The notes below the pieces were generated by a model that saw only the letters and a program-made list of their open reading frames with translations, was not told where the DNA came from and searched no databases. This document shows, piece after piece, positions 9,230 through 17,568 of a DNA stretch of 64,000 nt (within the stretch, counting starts at the first letter, position 1; the number at the start of each line of letters is the position of its first letter). This DNA comes from Pseudonocardiaceae bacterium YIM PH 21723 (GTDB lineage Bacteria > Actinomycetota > Actinomycetes > Mycobacteriales > Pseudonocardiaceae), in the NCBI GenBank assembly GCA_003600225.1, contig QZFT01000016.1:62001-126000 (forward strand), given 5' to 3'. The translations under genes were made by a program, and so were the position numbers.

Positions 9230-9253
9230 TCCTGAGTCTTCAAGGAGGATCCC

Positions 9254-9919
9254 GTGCACGTGGTGATCATGGGCTGCGGCCGGGTGGGTGCGTCACTCGC
9301 CAAGGCCCTCGGCCGGCTTGACCACCAGGTTTCGGTCATCGACAAGGACAGCCAGGCCTTCCGCCGGCTGGGGGCGGACTTCCACGGCCAGCAGGTCACC
9401 GGGGTCGGCTACCACCGCGAGGTGCTCATCGAGGCCGGCATCGAGCGGGCGGGGGCGTTCGCCGCCGTGTCCAACGGTGACAACTCGAACATCATCTCCG
9501 CGCGGGTGGCCCGCGAGTCGTTCGGCGTCTCCCACGTGGTGGCCCGGATCTACGACCCGAAGCGGGCGGCGGTCTACGAACGGCTGGGCATCCCCACGGT
9601 GGCCACCGTTCCCTGGACCACCGACCGGCTGCTGAACATGATCCTGCCGGAGGCCACCGGCCCCGCCTGGCGCGAGCCGTCCGGTTCGGTCGCCGTGGTG
9701 CGGCTGCCGCTGCACGAGTCCTGGTACGGGCACTCGGTCCGGGAGATCGAGGAGTCCACCGGCAGCCGGGTCGCCTTCATCATGCGGTTCGGCAGCGGCG
9801 TCCTGCCCAAGGCGGGCACCGTGCTGCAGGCCGACGACCAGGTGTACGTGGCCGCGTTGTCCGGCACGATCTCCGAGGTGACCTCCCGGTCCACCCAGGC
9901 ACCCGAGGAGGGCAACTGA
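9254..9919 (+). CDS. ceoB: TrkA/KtrA-family RCK potassium-uptake regulator, first copy
   Basis: A 221-residue protein made of an RCK_N Rossmann domain (GCGRVGASLAKAL, then the acidic SVIDKD that binds the nucleotide ribose) and an RCK_C domain after about residue 140. Such subunits bind NAD(H) or ATP and gate a membrane K+ transporter. The GTG start is preceded by AAGGAGG with good spacing. Its TGA shares one base with the ATG of ceoC. Order and orientation match M. tuberculosis ceoB-ceoC (Rv2691-Rv2692). No TrkH or KtrB partner is present in the window; the divergent KimA-like permease is the only nearby K+ transport candidate. Confidence 0.88.
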   Translation: MHVVIMGCGRVGASLAKALGRLDHQVSVIDKDSQAFRRLGADFHGQQVTGVGYHREVLIEAGIERAGAFAAVSNGDNSNIISARVARESFGVSHVVARIYDPKRAAVYERLGIPTVATVPWTTDRLLNMILPEATGPAWREPSGSVAVVRLPLHESWYGHSVREIEESTGSRVAFIMRFGSGVLPKAGTVLQADDQVYVAALSGTISEVTSRSTQAPEEGN

Positions 9920-10587
9920 TGCGTGTCGCCATCGCCGGTGCGGGGGCCGTCGGCCGCTCCATCGCCGCCGAGCTGCTCGCCGACAAGCACCAGGTCATGC
10001 TGATCGAGCGCGACCGGCAGCACTTCGACCCGGGTTCCGTCCCGGCCGCGGAATGGGTGCACGCCGACGCCTGCGAGCTGACCTCGCTGGAAGAGGCCGG
10101 CATCGAGCTGTGCGACGTGGTCGTCGCGGCCACCGGGGACGACAAGGTCAACCTGGTCATCTCGCTGCTGAGCAAGACCGAGTTCGGCGTGAGCCGGGTG
10201 GTGGCCCGGGTGAACGATCCACGCAACGAGTGGCTGTTCACCGAGGGCTGGGGCGTGGACGTCTCGGTGTCCGCGCCACGCATCCTGGCCGCCGTCGTCG
10301 AGGAGGCGGTATCCGTCGGCGACCTGGTCCGGCTGATGACGCTGCGCCAGGGTCAGGCGAACCTGGTCGAGGTCACGCTGCCGGAGGACACTCCGCTGGC
10401 CGGACGCTCGGTCGGCGCCCTGAAACTGCCCAACGGCGCCGCACTGGTCACCATCCTGCGGGGCGGGCGGGTGATCGTGCCGCAGTCCGACGACTCCCTG
10501 GAGCCGGGCGACGAGCTGCTGTTCGTGGCGTCCTCGGACGTGGAGGACGAGATCAACACCGCGCTGCGGGCACCGGCCGAGGACTGA
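9919..10587 (+). CDS. ceoC: TrkA/KtrA-family RCK potassium-uptake regulator, second copy
   Basis: A 222-residue paralogue of ceoB, with the nucleotide-binding motif GAGAVGRSIAAEL, the acidic LIERD, and a C-terminal RCK_C domain. The start overlaps the ceoB stop by one base (TGATG), implying coupled translation and probably a hetero-oligomeric ring (inference). The acidic residue after strand 2 is Glu here and Asp in ceoB, so the two copies may bind different nucleotides. A 25-bp perfect hairpin follows 7 bases after the stop and separates it from the convergent DUF3159 gene. Confidence 0.88.
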   Translation: MRVAIAGAGAVGRSIAAELLADKHQVMLIERDRQHFDPGSVPAAEWVHADACELTSLEEAGIELCDVVVAATGDDKVNLVISLLSKTEFGVSRVVARVNDPRNEWLFTEGWGVDVSVSAPRILAAVVEEAVSVGDLVRLMTLRQGQANLVEVTLPEDTPLAGRSVGALKLPNGAALVTILRGGRVIVPQSDDSLEPGDELLFVASSDVEDEINTALRAPAED

Positions 10588-10594
10588 GCACAGA

Positions 10595-10649
10595 CGTAAG
10601 CATGGGCACCTTGCGCGCGTCTGACGCGCGCAAGGTGCCCATGCTTACG
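10595..10649. terminator. Bidirectional terminator, 25-bp perfect stem
   Basis: Arms 10595-10619 and 10625-10649 are perfectly complementary over 25 bases around the loop TCTGA. The hairpin lies between the convergent ceoC and DUF3159 genes and can serve both. A short A/T run follows on both sides but no strong U-tract. Confidence 0.8.
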
Positions 10650-10654
10650 AAAAG

Positions 10655-11335
10655 CTACGCCGCCGGTGCCGGTTCCTCGGCGGGCGGGACGACCTTGCGG
10701 ACGCGACGGATCGCCCAGAAGGAGACCAGGCCGCCCAGCGCGGTCAGCGGCCAGCTCATGGCGATCTTGGTGATGCCCAGCGCGCTGACATCGTTCGCGT
10801 CGTAGAAGAACTTCTGCGCCAGGTAGCGGGCGGCGAAGATGGCCGCCCAGGTGAGCGTGGCGACGTAGTAGGCGATGACCGCGGCGCGGTGCTTGCGCCA
10901 CTCCATGCCTTGCCCGTTCAACGCGGACCAGGCCACGCCGACGAGCGGCCAGCCGATCAGCGCGGACAGCAGGAACGCGCCGCCGTAGACCAGGTTCAGC
11001 CAGATGCCGAAGGAGAAGAAGCCCTTCGCCGAACCGGTGTAGTAGGCGATGAACGCGCACACGCCGACGCCCAGGAAACCGGAGATGGCCGGCTGTACGG
11101 GCTCCTTGCGCACGATGCGCAGCACCAGGATCAGGATGGCGCTGCCCAGCGCCGCCCAGATGGCGGGCATCATGCCTGCGAACAGATTGACGAAGACGAA
11201 GACCAGAACGGGCACACCGGAGTAGATGAGGCCGCTGACGCCGCCCATCTGCTCGAGCATGGTCTGCTCGCGCTCCTGCTCGGAGGGTTTGCCGTCGGGG
11301 AGCGCCGCCGGAGCCGACGCCGGGAAATCACTCAT
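10655..11335 (-). CDS. DUF3159 family membrane protein
   Basis: A 226-residue integral membrane protein with five or six hydrophobic segments after a polar N-terminus of about 30 residues (SEQEREQTMLEQMGG). It matches the actinobacterial DUF3159 family (M. tuberculosis Rv2693c by synteny). Function unknown. The ATG at 11335 gives the family N-terminus and overlaps the 3' end of the OB-fold gene by 8 bp, so it is translated from the same message. Confidence 0.83.
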   Translation of the reverse strand: MSDFPASAPAALPDGKPSEQEREQTMLEQMGGVSGLIYSGVPVLVFVFVNLFAGMMPAIWAALGSAILILVLRIVRKEPVQPAISGFLGVGVCAFIAYYTGSAKGFFSFGIWLNLVYGGAFLLSALIGWPLVGVAWSALNGQGMEWRKHRAAVIAYYVATLTWAAIFAARYLAQKFFYDANDVSALGITKIAMSWPLTALGGLVSFWAIRRVRKVVPPAEEPAPAA

Positions 11336-11726
11336 GTGTCGTCTGCAGTTCGTAGTAGGGGTTGTACAGGACCTTCCGGCCGTCACGCATAGCCAGCCGC
11401 CCACTCGCCCGAAGCGTACGACCGGGCTCGATGCCCGGAATCCGCCGCCGCCCCAGCCAGACCAGGGTGACGCCTTCGGTGCCGTCGTACAGCTCGGCCT
11501 CCAGGGTTGCCACCGCGTCCCGCGGCGACAGCTCGACGCTGCGCAATCTGCCGTGCACGGTGACCTCCTGCCCGGACCTGCAGTCGCAGGCTCGCGCGGC
11601 ACCGCTCTGCGCAGCTTGCCGTGAAAGATCGTCCGCGTCCAATTCGGCGAGGTCGCTGGTCAGCCGACGCATCAGCCGACGCCAATAGCCACCTTCAACG
11701 GTGCCGTTCTTGTCGGCGCCACCCAT
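11328..11726 (-). CDS. OB-fold nucleic-acid-binding domain protein
   Basis: A 132-residue protein. Residues about 45-125 look like an OB fold: VTVHGRLRSVEL, AELYDGTEGVTLVWLGRRRIPGI, then GRTLRASGRLAMRDG. This pattern is found in RecG/DnaE-type tRNA-anticodon-like domains. Syntenic with Rv2694c. A start at ATG 11726 has GGGAG just upstream. It leads an operon with the DUF3159 gene (8-bp overlap). A role in nucleic acid binding is inferred from the fold only. Confidence 0.75.
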   Translation of the reverse strand: MGGADKNGTVEGGYWRRLMRRLTSDLAELDADDLSRQAAQSGAARACDCRSGQEVTVHGRLRSVELSPRDAVATLEAELYDGTEGVTLVWLGRRRIPGIEPGRTLRASGRLAMRDGRKVLYNPYYELQTTHE

Positions 11727-11890
11727 TCGCGCTCCCGTGCGCCTGAGGCCGGTCCCGGCCTGATTCCTGTCCAGCGTAACCGCGTTCCAGTTCGTGCCGG
11801 TGGGTAACTTGTGACCGCACCCACAGAACTAACGCGTGATACCCGCTCGACGTTCCGTCGATGCAAGGTTTCCCCCAGCACCGGGACCTT

Positions 11891-11931
11891 AACCCGATCG
11901 GGTTACCACACGCCTGTGATGTGTGATAACC
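11891..11931. terminator. Palindrome and hairpin between the DUF3710 and OB-fold genes
   Basis: AACCCGATCGGGTT (11891-11904) is a perfect 14-bp palindrome. Overlapping it, GGTTACCACAC (11901-11911) pairs with GTGTGATAACC (11921-11931) with one mismatch. The structure sits just after the DUF3710 stop in the direction of transcription and before the OB-fold gene, so it may be a terminator of the dut-DUF3710 operon, an operator of the next gene, or both. The remaining 11727-11890 holds no recognised feature. Confidence 0.5.
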
Positions 11932-11944
11932 CGTCGGCCGCCTC

Positions 11945-12601
11945 TCAGGCCTCCGAGCCCTGGGCCTGGTCGATGTGCCGGGCGATGGCGTCCGGGAGCT
12001 GGAGCGCCAGCGGCGTCCGCACCGGCAACGGTTCCTCGCCGCGGACGACCACGGTGTCCCGCAGCACGTCGTGCAGCGCGGCGGCGGTGGCCTCCGCCTG
12101 GTGCAACGGACCGGCCGCGACACCGCGCAACAGCCAGCGCGGACCGTCGATGCCGACGAAGCACAGTGCGGCCTTGGGCATGACGGCCCGGATCTCCAGG
12201 CCCCACTCGCCGCGTTCGAACTGGGCCTTGCCGCCCTCGTTCTTCAGTTGTTCGAGCAGCTCCTCGCTGACGTCCCGCCACAGCCCGGTGCTCCGGGGCG
12301 CGGCGTACGCGCTGATGGTGAGCCGCCCCAGTGAGGTGACCACGTGGACGGCCTTGACCGGCCCCTCCGGCTCGACCTCGACCTGCAACTGGGCACCCTC
12401 CGGCAACGGCAGCCGGACCGAGCCCAGGTCCAGCCGGGAGATGCCGTCCTCGGGAACCGCCGAGGAGTCGTAGGGGCCGACGATGTCGTCGAACTCCTCG
12501 TCCTCGCCCACATAGCCGTGTCCGGCGATCCACGTGGGGTCGAACCGGACCGAGCCCCGTCCGGCACGATGCCTGCCGCGCCTGCGCCGCCTGCCAAACA
12601 T
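11945..12601 (-). CDS. DUF3710 domain protein
   Basis: A 218-residue protein beginning MFGRRRRRGRHR, a strongly basic tail typical of the family, followed by the DUF3710 domain (RLDLGSVRLPLPEGAQLQVE, RSTGLWRDVSEELLEQL, PRWLLRGVAAG). Function is unknown. Syntenic with Rv2696c, and as there it follows dut: the dut stop lies only 3 bp before its ATG, so the two are one transcription unit. Confidence 0.85.
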   Translation of the reverse strand: MFGRRRRRGRHRAGRGSVRFDPTWIAGHGYVGEDEEFDDIVGPYDSSAVPEDGISRLDLGSVRLPLPEGAQLQVEVEPEGPVKAVHVVTSLGRLTISAYAAPRSTGLWRDVSEELLEQLKNEGGKAQFERGEWGLEIRAVMPKAALCFVGIDGPRWLLRGVAAGPLHQAEATAAALHDVLRDTVVVRGEEPLPVRTPLALQLPDAIARHIDQAQGSEA

Positions 12602-12604
12602 GGC

Positions 12605-13126
12605 CTAGACCTCCATACCTTCCGCCAACGGCACTGCCGTCGGCCGTGCGTCCCCCGGATGCAACGCCTGGTTGTTCAGGGCAACATGTCCACCGGTCGA
12701 GCCATATCCTCCGGTGCCACGCACCGATTGGGGAAGCTCTTGAACCTCACGGAATTCCGCGTGCTCATACCGTTGGATCACCAGCTGGGCGATCCGGTCG
12801 CCTCGGCGCAACACCACCGGCTCGCGGAGATCGTGGTTGATCAGGCAGATCCTGATCTCACCTCGGTAGCCCGCATCAATAGTGCCCGGGGTGTTCACCA
12901 CGGAAAGCCCCACCCTGGCGGCGAGCCCGGAGCGCGGATGTACTAGGCCGACGTACCCCTCGGGGAGGGCGATGGCCACTCCAGTGCCCACGACGGCCCT
13001 TTCGCCAGGCGGAAGTACCAGGTCACTGGTGGTGACCAGGTCCGCGCCCGCGTCGCCAGGCTTCGAGTAGGAGGGCGGTGGAACGTCCTTGTCCACGCGA
13101 TGGAGCAGTACCTCGACGCTGTGCAT
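12605..13126 (-). CDS. dut: dUTP diphosphatase (dUTPase)
   Basis: The trimeric dUTPase that hydrolyses dUTP to dUMP and pyrophosphate, keeping uracil out of DNA and feeding dTMP synthesis. All five motifs are present: [26 protein letters not shown] (with catalytic Asp and Tyr), [11 protein letters not shown] and the flexible [10 protein letters not shown]. About 27 residues follow motif 5, longer than the minimal enzyme. I use the ATG at 13126 (173 residues); a TTG at 13135 is possible. Only 23 bp separate it from the divergent DUF3093 start, so the two promoters must overlap or lie in coding sequence. Confidence 0.93.
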   Translation of the reverse strand: MHSVEVLLHRVDKDVPPPSYSKPGDAGADLVTTSDLVLPPGERAVVGTGVAIALPEGYVGLVHPRSGLAARVGLSVVNTPGTIDAGYRGEIRICLINHDLREPVVLRRGDRIAQLVIQRYEHAEFREVQELPQSVRGTGGYGSTGGHVALNNQALHPGDARPTAVPLAEGMEV

Positions 13127-13149
13127 GGCGGCCAAATTACCCTGATGCC

Positions 13150-13632
13150 GTGACTGCGAGCCCCGCCCTGTCCGGCAAACCGCTCTTCGACCAGCGCCAG
13201 TGGCTGCCCTGGTGGCAGTGGCTGCTGCCGATGTTCGGCGCCCTACTACTGGCCGCGGAGGTACATCTGGGATACGCCGGCGTGCGTGCCTGGCTGCCCT
13301 ACGCCGTGTTGTTGCCGGCCACCGCCTTCATCCTGTTCTCCCTCGGGCGGATGAAAGTGATGGTTCAAGGCGGTGAACTGTGGGTCGGCGAGGCGCATCT
13401 GCCGCTGAAGTTCGTCGGCGAGGTCACGGTCGTGCCCAAGGAGCGGCGACGCTCGGTGCTGGGACCGAACCTGGACCCGGCCGCGTACATCGAGCTGCGG
13501 GCCTGGGTGGGGCCGGTCGTCCGGGTGACGGTCACCGACCCGGGTGACCCGACGCCGTACTGGATCTTCAGCGTGCGCTCGGCCGAGGAGCTGGCGGCGG
13601 TGCTGCGCCGCGAGGTGCCGAAGCACCTTTAG
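13150..13632 (+). CDS. DUF3093 family membrane protein
   Basis: A 160-residue protein with two adjacent membrane segments at about residues 20-62 and a soluble C-terminal domain (DUF3093: [44 protein letters not shown]). Function unknown. It is the positional equivalent of Rv2698, divergent from dut. GTG at 13150 gives the length expected for the family. No clear ribosome-binding site is present, consistent with a leaderless transcript (inference). Confidence 0.83.
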   Translation: MTASPALSGKPLFDQRQWLPWWQWLLPMFGALLLAAEVHLGYAGVRAWLPYAVLLPATAFILFSLGRMKVMVQGGELWVGEAHLPLKFVGEVTVVPKERRRSVLGPNLDPAAYIELRAWVGPVVRVTVTDPGDPTPYWIFSVRSAEELAAVLRREVPKHL

Positions 13633-13636
13633 AGCT

Positions 13637-14145
13637 GCCCGGGCTGGTGTGTCCGGTCTGGGTGGTCGGGTGCAAAGCGGCTTTGGAGGAGGAGACGGGT
13701 GGTCCGCGCCCGTCTTTCCTGCCGGGCTGTCCCGTTGTGGGCGCTTCGGGTCCGCGACGACTCGGGATGGTGCCCCTGGGACTGGAGTGCCCGGTGATGC
13801 CCCTGTGGGTGAACGGCCTCGGATTGTTCCATCTTCAAGATGGATTTATGGCCGTTGTTCCATCTTGAAGATGGAACAACGGGTTGGTCCACAGTGGACT
13901 CGAAGCGCACTGGGCGGTCCAGGTCAGGGCGGCGGGACCTGATCGCCACGGAACGTGAGCTCAGCCGCAAACGGGCACAGGGCACCGGATCCTGCGGGCG
14001 ATAGGTGACCACACTCGGTCACCCAAGCCCCAGGCCGGCGTGCCCCCACCCAACACGCAGGCAGGAAAGACGCAGCCCCAAGCCCGTCTCCCCCTCCAAA
14101 GCCCTCTTTCCCCAACCACCCAGACCCAACACACGAAGCCCGGGC
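13637..14145. repeat. Composite inverted-repeat intergenic element, copy A
   Basis: The whole gap between the convergent DUF3093 and DUF4193 genes. Arms of about 105 bp at 13637-13741 and 14037-14145 are imperfect inverted repeats that begin GCCCGGGCT, share GGTCTGGGTGGT, CTTTGGAGG and CGTCTTTCCTGC, and end near GGGGGCACGCC. The centre holds a 17-bp palindrome (13828-13844), a 27-bp perfect palindrome (13854-13880) and GGTCCACAGTGGAC (13886-13899). A related element with the same arms and the same GGTCCACAGTGGAC lies at 32725-33192. No open reading frame in it looks like a gene. It resembles a MITE-like or REP-doublet element without transposase. Confidence 0.75.
13854..13880. repeat. 27-bp perfect palindrome in element A
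   Basis: Arms of 13 bases around a single central G; the arm reads GTTGTTCCATCTT. A near copy with a different centre (TCCATCTT-C-AAGATGGA, 13828-13844) lies just upstream. AT-richer than its surroundings. Could be a protein-binding site or a cruciform/terminator. Confidence 0.7.
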
Positions 14146-14206
14146 ATAACCGAGGGGCCCGTCCACGACGCGGACGGGCCCCTCCGGGGTACTGCTGTTG
14201 TTGCCT

Positions 14207-14506
14207 TTAGGCGCAGTCCCGGCAGATCAGCGCGCCTGCCCTCTCCTCGGAGAGCCTGCTGCGGTGATGCACCAGGAAGCACTTGGAGCAGGTGAACTCG
14301 TCCGCCTGCTTGGGCAGCACCTTCACGCTGAGCTCTTCACCGGACAGGTCTGCGCCGGGCAGCTCGAAGTTCTCAGCCTCGGTCGACTCATCGACGTCGA
14401 CCGAACCGGACTGCGCTTCATTACGCCGCGCCTTCAACTCTTCAAGCGAGTCCTCAGCAAGCTCGTCCGCATCGCTGCGGCGCGGTGCATCGTAGTCGGT
14501 CGCCAT
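14207..14506 (-). CDS. DUF4193 zinc-ribbon protein
   Basis: A 99-residue acidic protein. The first half is low complexity and Asp/Glu-rich (DADELAEDSLEEL). The C-terminal part carries two Cys pairs, CSKC and CRDC, with an HH between them, which fits a zinc ribbon. It matches the DUF4193 family, syntenic with Rv2699c, and divergent from the Cei-like gene. Function unknown. The basic partner surface is missing, so a protein-protein or RNA polymerase-related role is more likely than direct DNA binding (inference). Confidence 0.85.
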   Translation of the reverse strand: MATDYDAPRRSDADELAEDSLEELKARRNEAQSGSVDVDESTEAENFELPGADLSGEELSVKVLPKQADEFTCSKCFLVHHRSRLSEERAGALICRDCA

Positions 14507-14923
14507 CGTCTTTCACCTCTGGATGTACCTGGAGACAAGTTCGTGCCGCTGGACAACGCTCCAGCGCCTCGGTTTGTGCCCGATTCTTGGAAACAGATCG
14601 AAGAACCCCGTTGTTTCCACCCCTGAGCGCCGAGAGGGTAGCCCAAGACGCTGGGTATTACGCGACGGGTCACCCGACTGGGTGGTCGGTGACCGGGTCC
14701 GGTTGCCCCAGCAAGACAGGATTCAACCAAGGTCAGCAGCATACGAAGGCCCTGCCGGAGTAGCCGTCGCGACACGTGGTGCTATTCGCCACATATCCGG
14801 GTGAATGTGGTGGGCCGGGTGGATGTTCCTGCCGCGAATCGCCGACCTCATCCGCCTGAGTGCATCGGCCAACACATAGGCTGTGCACGCACACGGGCGA
14901 AACGATCATCGAGGAGGCGCAAG
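14507..14923. other. Divergent intergenic region of the DUF4193 and Cei-like genes
   Basis: 417 bp without a convincing gene. It holds one imperfect inverted repeat, GGTCACCCGAC / GTCGGTGACC at 14668-14694 with one bulge. No promoter hexamers stand out. Short open frames here lack ribosome-binding sites. Confidence 0.4.
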
Positions 14924-15604
14924 GTGGGTGCGGCGAGCGGAATGGGTCTGCGCATCCCGCGGTATCGGCGACGGCGCCCGGTACCGGCCTTCATCATGAT
15001 CGGCGTTCTGGCGCTGCTCGCCGTGACGGTCTGGGTGAACGTGTTCGGCCGGACGAACAGCGATCTGGGTGCACAGGTGTGCAACCAGCCTCCGGTGGTG
15101 ACCCCCAAGGAGGGCGAGCCGGCGCAGCCGAAGCTCGGCGAGATGCTGTCCGGCGACGCGCTGGACGGCGTCGACCCGCTCCCGGCCGAAGAGGTCAAGG
15201 TGACGGTGCTGAACGGCAGCAAGAAGCGCGGCTACGCCACGCTGGTGGCCGAAGAGCTGCTCGGCATGGACTTCGGCAGGTCCCTGGACCCGACCAACGA
15301 CCCGATCTACAACGACCAGCTGTCCTGCTTCGGTCAGATCCGGTTCAGCCAGGCCGGCGCGGGCGCCGCACGGACACTGAGCCTGGTCGCCCCCTGTGCG
15401 CAGCTGGTGCGCGATTCCCGGCAGGACGCCACGGTGGACTTCGTACTGGGTGACAAGTTCGACGACGTCACCCCCAACGCCTCGGGCAAGCGCGCGTTGA
15501 CCCTGCTCAAGGACTGGTCCTCGGCGCATCCCACGCCCTCGGGCGACGGGGCGAAGCCGGTCGACCAGAGCACCCTCAAGGCCGCCCGTCAGGTGCGTTG
15601 CTAG
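14924..15604 (+). CDS. Cei-like envelope protein with LytR C-terminal domain
   Basis: A 226-residue protein with one N-terminal membrane anchor (about residues 20-42) after a basic stretch (PRYRRRRP), then an extracytoplasmic LytR_C domain starting at VKVTVLNGSKKRGYA. It has three Cys residues outside the membrane, including the penultimate RC tail. It is syntenic with M. tuberculosis Cei (Rv2700), needed for cell envelope integrity. GAGGAGG lies 6 bases before the GTG at 14924, which decides the start. Its stop overlaps that of the convergent IclR gene by 4 bp; in mycobacteria the next gene here is suhB, so an insertion begins at this point. Confidence 0.85.
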   Translation: MGAASGMGLRIPRYRRRRPVPAFIMIGVLALLAVTVWVNVFGRTNSDLGAQVCNQPPVVTPKEGEPAQPKLGEMLSGDALDGVDPLPAEEVKVTVLNGSKKRGYATLVAEELLGMDFGRSLDPTNDPIYNDQLSCFGQIRFSQAGAGAARTLSLVAPCAQLVRDSRQDATVDFVLGDKFDDVTPNASGKRALTLLKDWSSAHPTPSGDGAKPVDQSTLKAARQVRC

Positions 15605-16293
15605 GCGCCGAACCGCAGCCGGGACACGGCGAGTGCGCCGTCCCGGACCAGTACGCCGTACCGGGTGCGTAGTTCTTCGCTGAGCCGGTAGGTGGGCAGC
15701 GAGATGCTCAGTGCGGCCACGGCCACGCCGTCCGGCCGCCGGATGGCGGCGGCGACCGCGCTCACCTCGTCCCGCCACATCCCGATGTTGATCGCGTAGC
15801 CGCGTTCCCTGGTCTCCACCAGCAGTGCCTGGTCCACCTGGACGGGCGCTTCCACGCCATGGGCCAGCAGCGCCAGTCCGGAAGCGGACAGCTGGATGGG
15901 CGCGCGGCCGCCGACCCAGGTCACGTTGCGCACCGCCTGGGTGCTGTCGACCTTGTCCAGCAGCACCACCTCGGCGCCGTCCGGCATGGTCAGGTGGATG
16001 GTCTCGCGGGTCCGCTGCCCCAGTTCCGCCATCGTCGGCGCGGCGGCCTCGCGCAGCATGCTCTCGTTCCGCAGCAGGTAGCCGGCCATCGTGAGCGGCT
16101 TGAAGGTGAGCACCCAGCGGGTGTGGCCGGTGCTGTGCCAAGGCCGGATCCAGCCGCTCTCGGCGAGCACCGCGAGGCTGCGCTGCACCGTGCTCTTGGG
16201 CAGTCCGAGCGCCCTGGCCAGTTCGCTGACGCCGATCGGCTGTCGCTCGGCCAGGGCGTCCAGAACCTGAAATGTCGTACTGACGCTCCGCAA
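15601..16293 (-). CDS. IclR family transcriptional regulator
   Basis: A 230-residue regulator with an N-terminal winged HTH (FQVLDALAERQPIGVSELAR, LPKSTVQRSLAVLAESGW) and a C-terminal GAF-like effector domain (TRETIHLTMPDGAEVVLLDKVDS; ALSISLPTYRLSEELR). IclR proteins usually control carboxylic or aromatic acid catabolism. It is divergent from the CoA-transferase/crotonase/transporter operon, 90 bp away, and probably controls it. No ATG or GTG fits; I place the start at the TTG at 16293, preceded by GGAGG at 16304-16308. Confidence 0.85.
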   Translation of the reverse strand: MRSVSTTFQVLDALAERQPIGVSELARALGLPKSTVQRSLAVLAESGWIRPWHSTGHTRWVLTFKPLTMAGYLLRNESMLREAAAPTMAELGQRTRETIHLTMPDGAEVVLLDKVDSTQAVRNVTWVGGRAPIQLSASGLALLAHGVEAPVQVDQALLVETRERGYAINIGMWRDEVSAVAAAIRRPDGVAVAALSISLPTYRLSEELRTRYGVLVRDGALAVSRLRFGA

Positions 16294-16383
16294 ACCGTTG
16301 ACACCTCCGTCACACCACCGCACACTTTTGGCCCACAAGCTAGCACAGCCGTTTCGTATTACGGCACAAATTGGAGGCGCTCG

Positions 16384-17568
16384 ATGATGCCCCTCGACGG
16401 AGTCCGAGTCCTGGACGTCAGCCAGGTGATGGCCGGCGCCTACTGCTCGGCCCTGCTGGCGGACATGGGCGCGGATGTGATCAAGGTGGAGCGCCCGTCG
16501 GGTGACGAGCTGCGGGCGTGGGGCGCGAACTTCCCGGGCGGGGAGTCCCCCGGCTACATGGCGGTCAACCGGAACAAACGCGGCATCGCACTGGACATGC
16601 GGGATCCGCGCGGCGCGGAGACGCTGCTGACGCTCGCGGAGACCGCCGACGTCCTGGTGGAGAACTTCCGGCCGGGCACCATGGCGAAGCTCGGCCTGGG
16701 CTACGAGGCCGTCGCGGAGCGGAACCCGGCCCTGGTCTACTGCTCGATCTCCGGCTTCGGCCAGGACGGGCCCTACTCGGGCCGCGGCGGCTACGACCTG
16801 ATCGCCCAGGGCATGTCCGGGATCATGAGCGTCACCGGGGAACCCGGCGGTGGGCTGGTGAAGACCGGCGTGCCGGTCTGCGACCTGAACGCCGGCATCC
16901 TGGCCGCCAACGGCATCCTCGCCGCCTACATCCACCGGCTGCGCAGCGGTCAGGGCCAGTACCTGGACACCTCCCTGCTGGAGTCCGGGGTGTCGCTGCT
17001 GGTCTGGGAGTCGGCGGTGTACTGGAGCACCGGCCAGGTGGCGCAGCCGCTCGGTTCGCAGATGCGGCTGGCCGCGCCCTACCAGGCCTTCCGGACCAAG
17101 GACGGCGCGCTGACCGTCGGCACGCCGAACCAGCGGCTGTGGGAGCGCCTGGTGGCGGCGATCGGCGAACCGGGGATCGGCGAGGATCCCCGGTTCGCCA
17201 AGCCGACGGACCGGCTGGCCAACCGGCCGGTGCTGACCGCGGTGCTCCAGGACGTGTTCGCCACCGAGACCACGGCGCACTGGCTGGACCGGCTGCTGCC
17301 ACACGGCATCCCCGCCGGGCCGATCCACGACGTGGCCGAGGTGTGGGCCGACGAGCAGGTGGTGGCCCGGAACATGAGCGTCGAGGTCGAGCACCCGACG
17401 GCGGGAACGGTCCGGCACATCGGCACCCCGGTGAAGTTCTCCGCGACCCCCACCACGATTCGCAGGCCGGCTCCGCGCCTGGGTGAGCACACCGTCGAGG
17501 TGCTCACCGAAACCGGAGTCCCGAAAGCCCAGATCGAGGAACTTCTGAACGCCGGAGTCGCCGTATGA
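16384..17568 (+). CDS. Class III (CaiB/BaiF) acyl-CoA transferase
   Basis: A 394-residue family III CoA-transferase. The N-terminus LDGVRVLDVSQVMAGAYC is typical of the family, followed by DVIKVERPSGDE, the NKRGIALD block and the conserved Asp at about residue 195 in LDTSLLES, which forms the acyl anhydride intermediate. It moves CoA between an acyl-CoA donor and a carboxylic acid; the acid cannot be named. GGAGG lies 7 bases before the ATG at 16384. Its stop overlaps the crotonase start (ATGA). First gene of a three-gene operon opposite iclR. Confidence 0.9.
   Translation: MMPLDGVRVLDVSQVMAGAYCSALLADMGADVIKVERPSGDELRAWGANFPGGESPGYMAVNRNKRGIALDMRDPRGAETLLTLAETADVLVENFRPGTMAKLGLGYEAVAERNPALVYCSISGFGQDGPYSGRGGYDLIAQGMSGIMSVTGEPGGGLVKTGVPVCDLNAGILAANGILAAYIHRLRSGQGQYLDTSLLESGVSLLVWESAVYWSTGQVAQPLGSQMRLAAPYQAFRTKDGALTVGTPNQRLWERLVAAIGEPGIGEDPRFAKPTDRLANRPVLTAVLQDVFATETTAHWLDRLLPHGIPAGPIHDVAEVWADEQVVARNMSVEVEHPTAGTVRHIGTPVKFSATPTTIRRPAPRLGEHTVEVLTETGVPKAQIEELLNAGVAV

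Noticed and set aside
8978-9253. Possible ydaO (cyclic di-AMP) riboswitch before the KimA-like gene or ceoB
   Set aside because: The conserved sequence blocks of that class are not visible on either strand; only generic hairpins are present.
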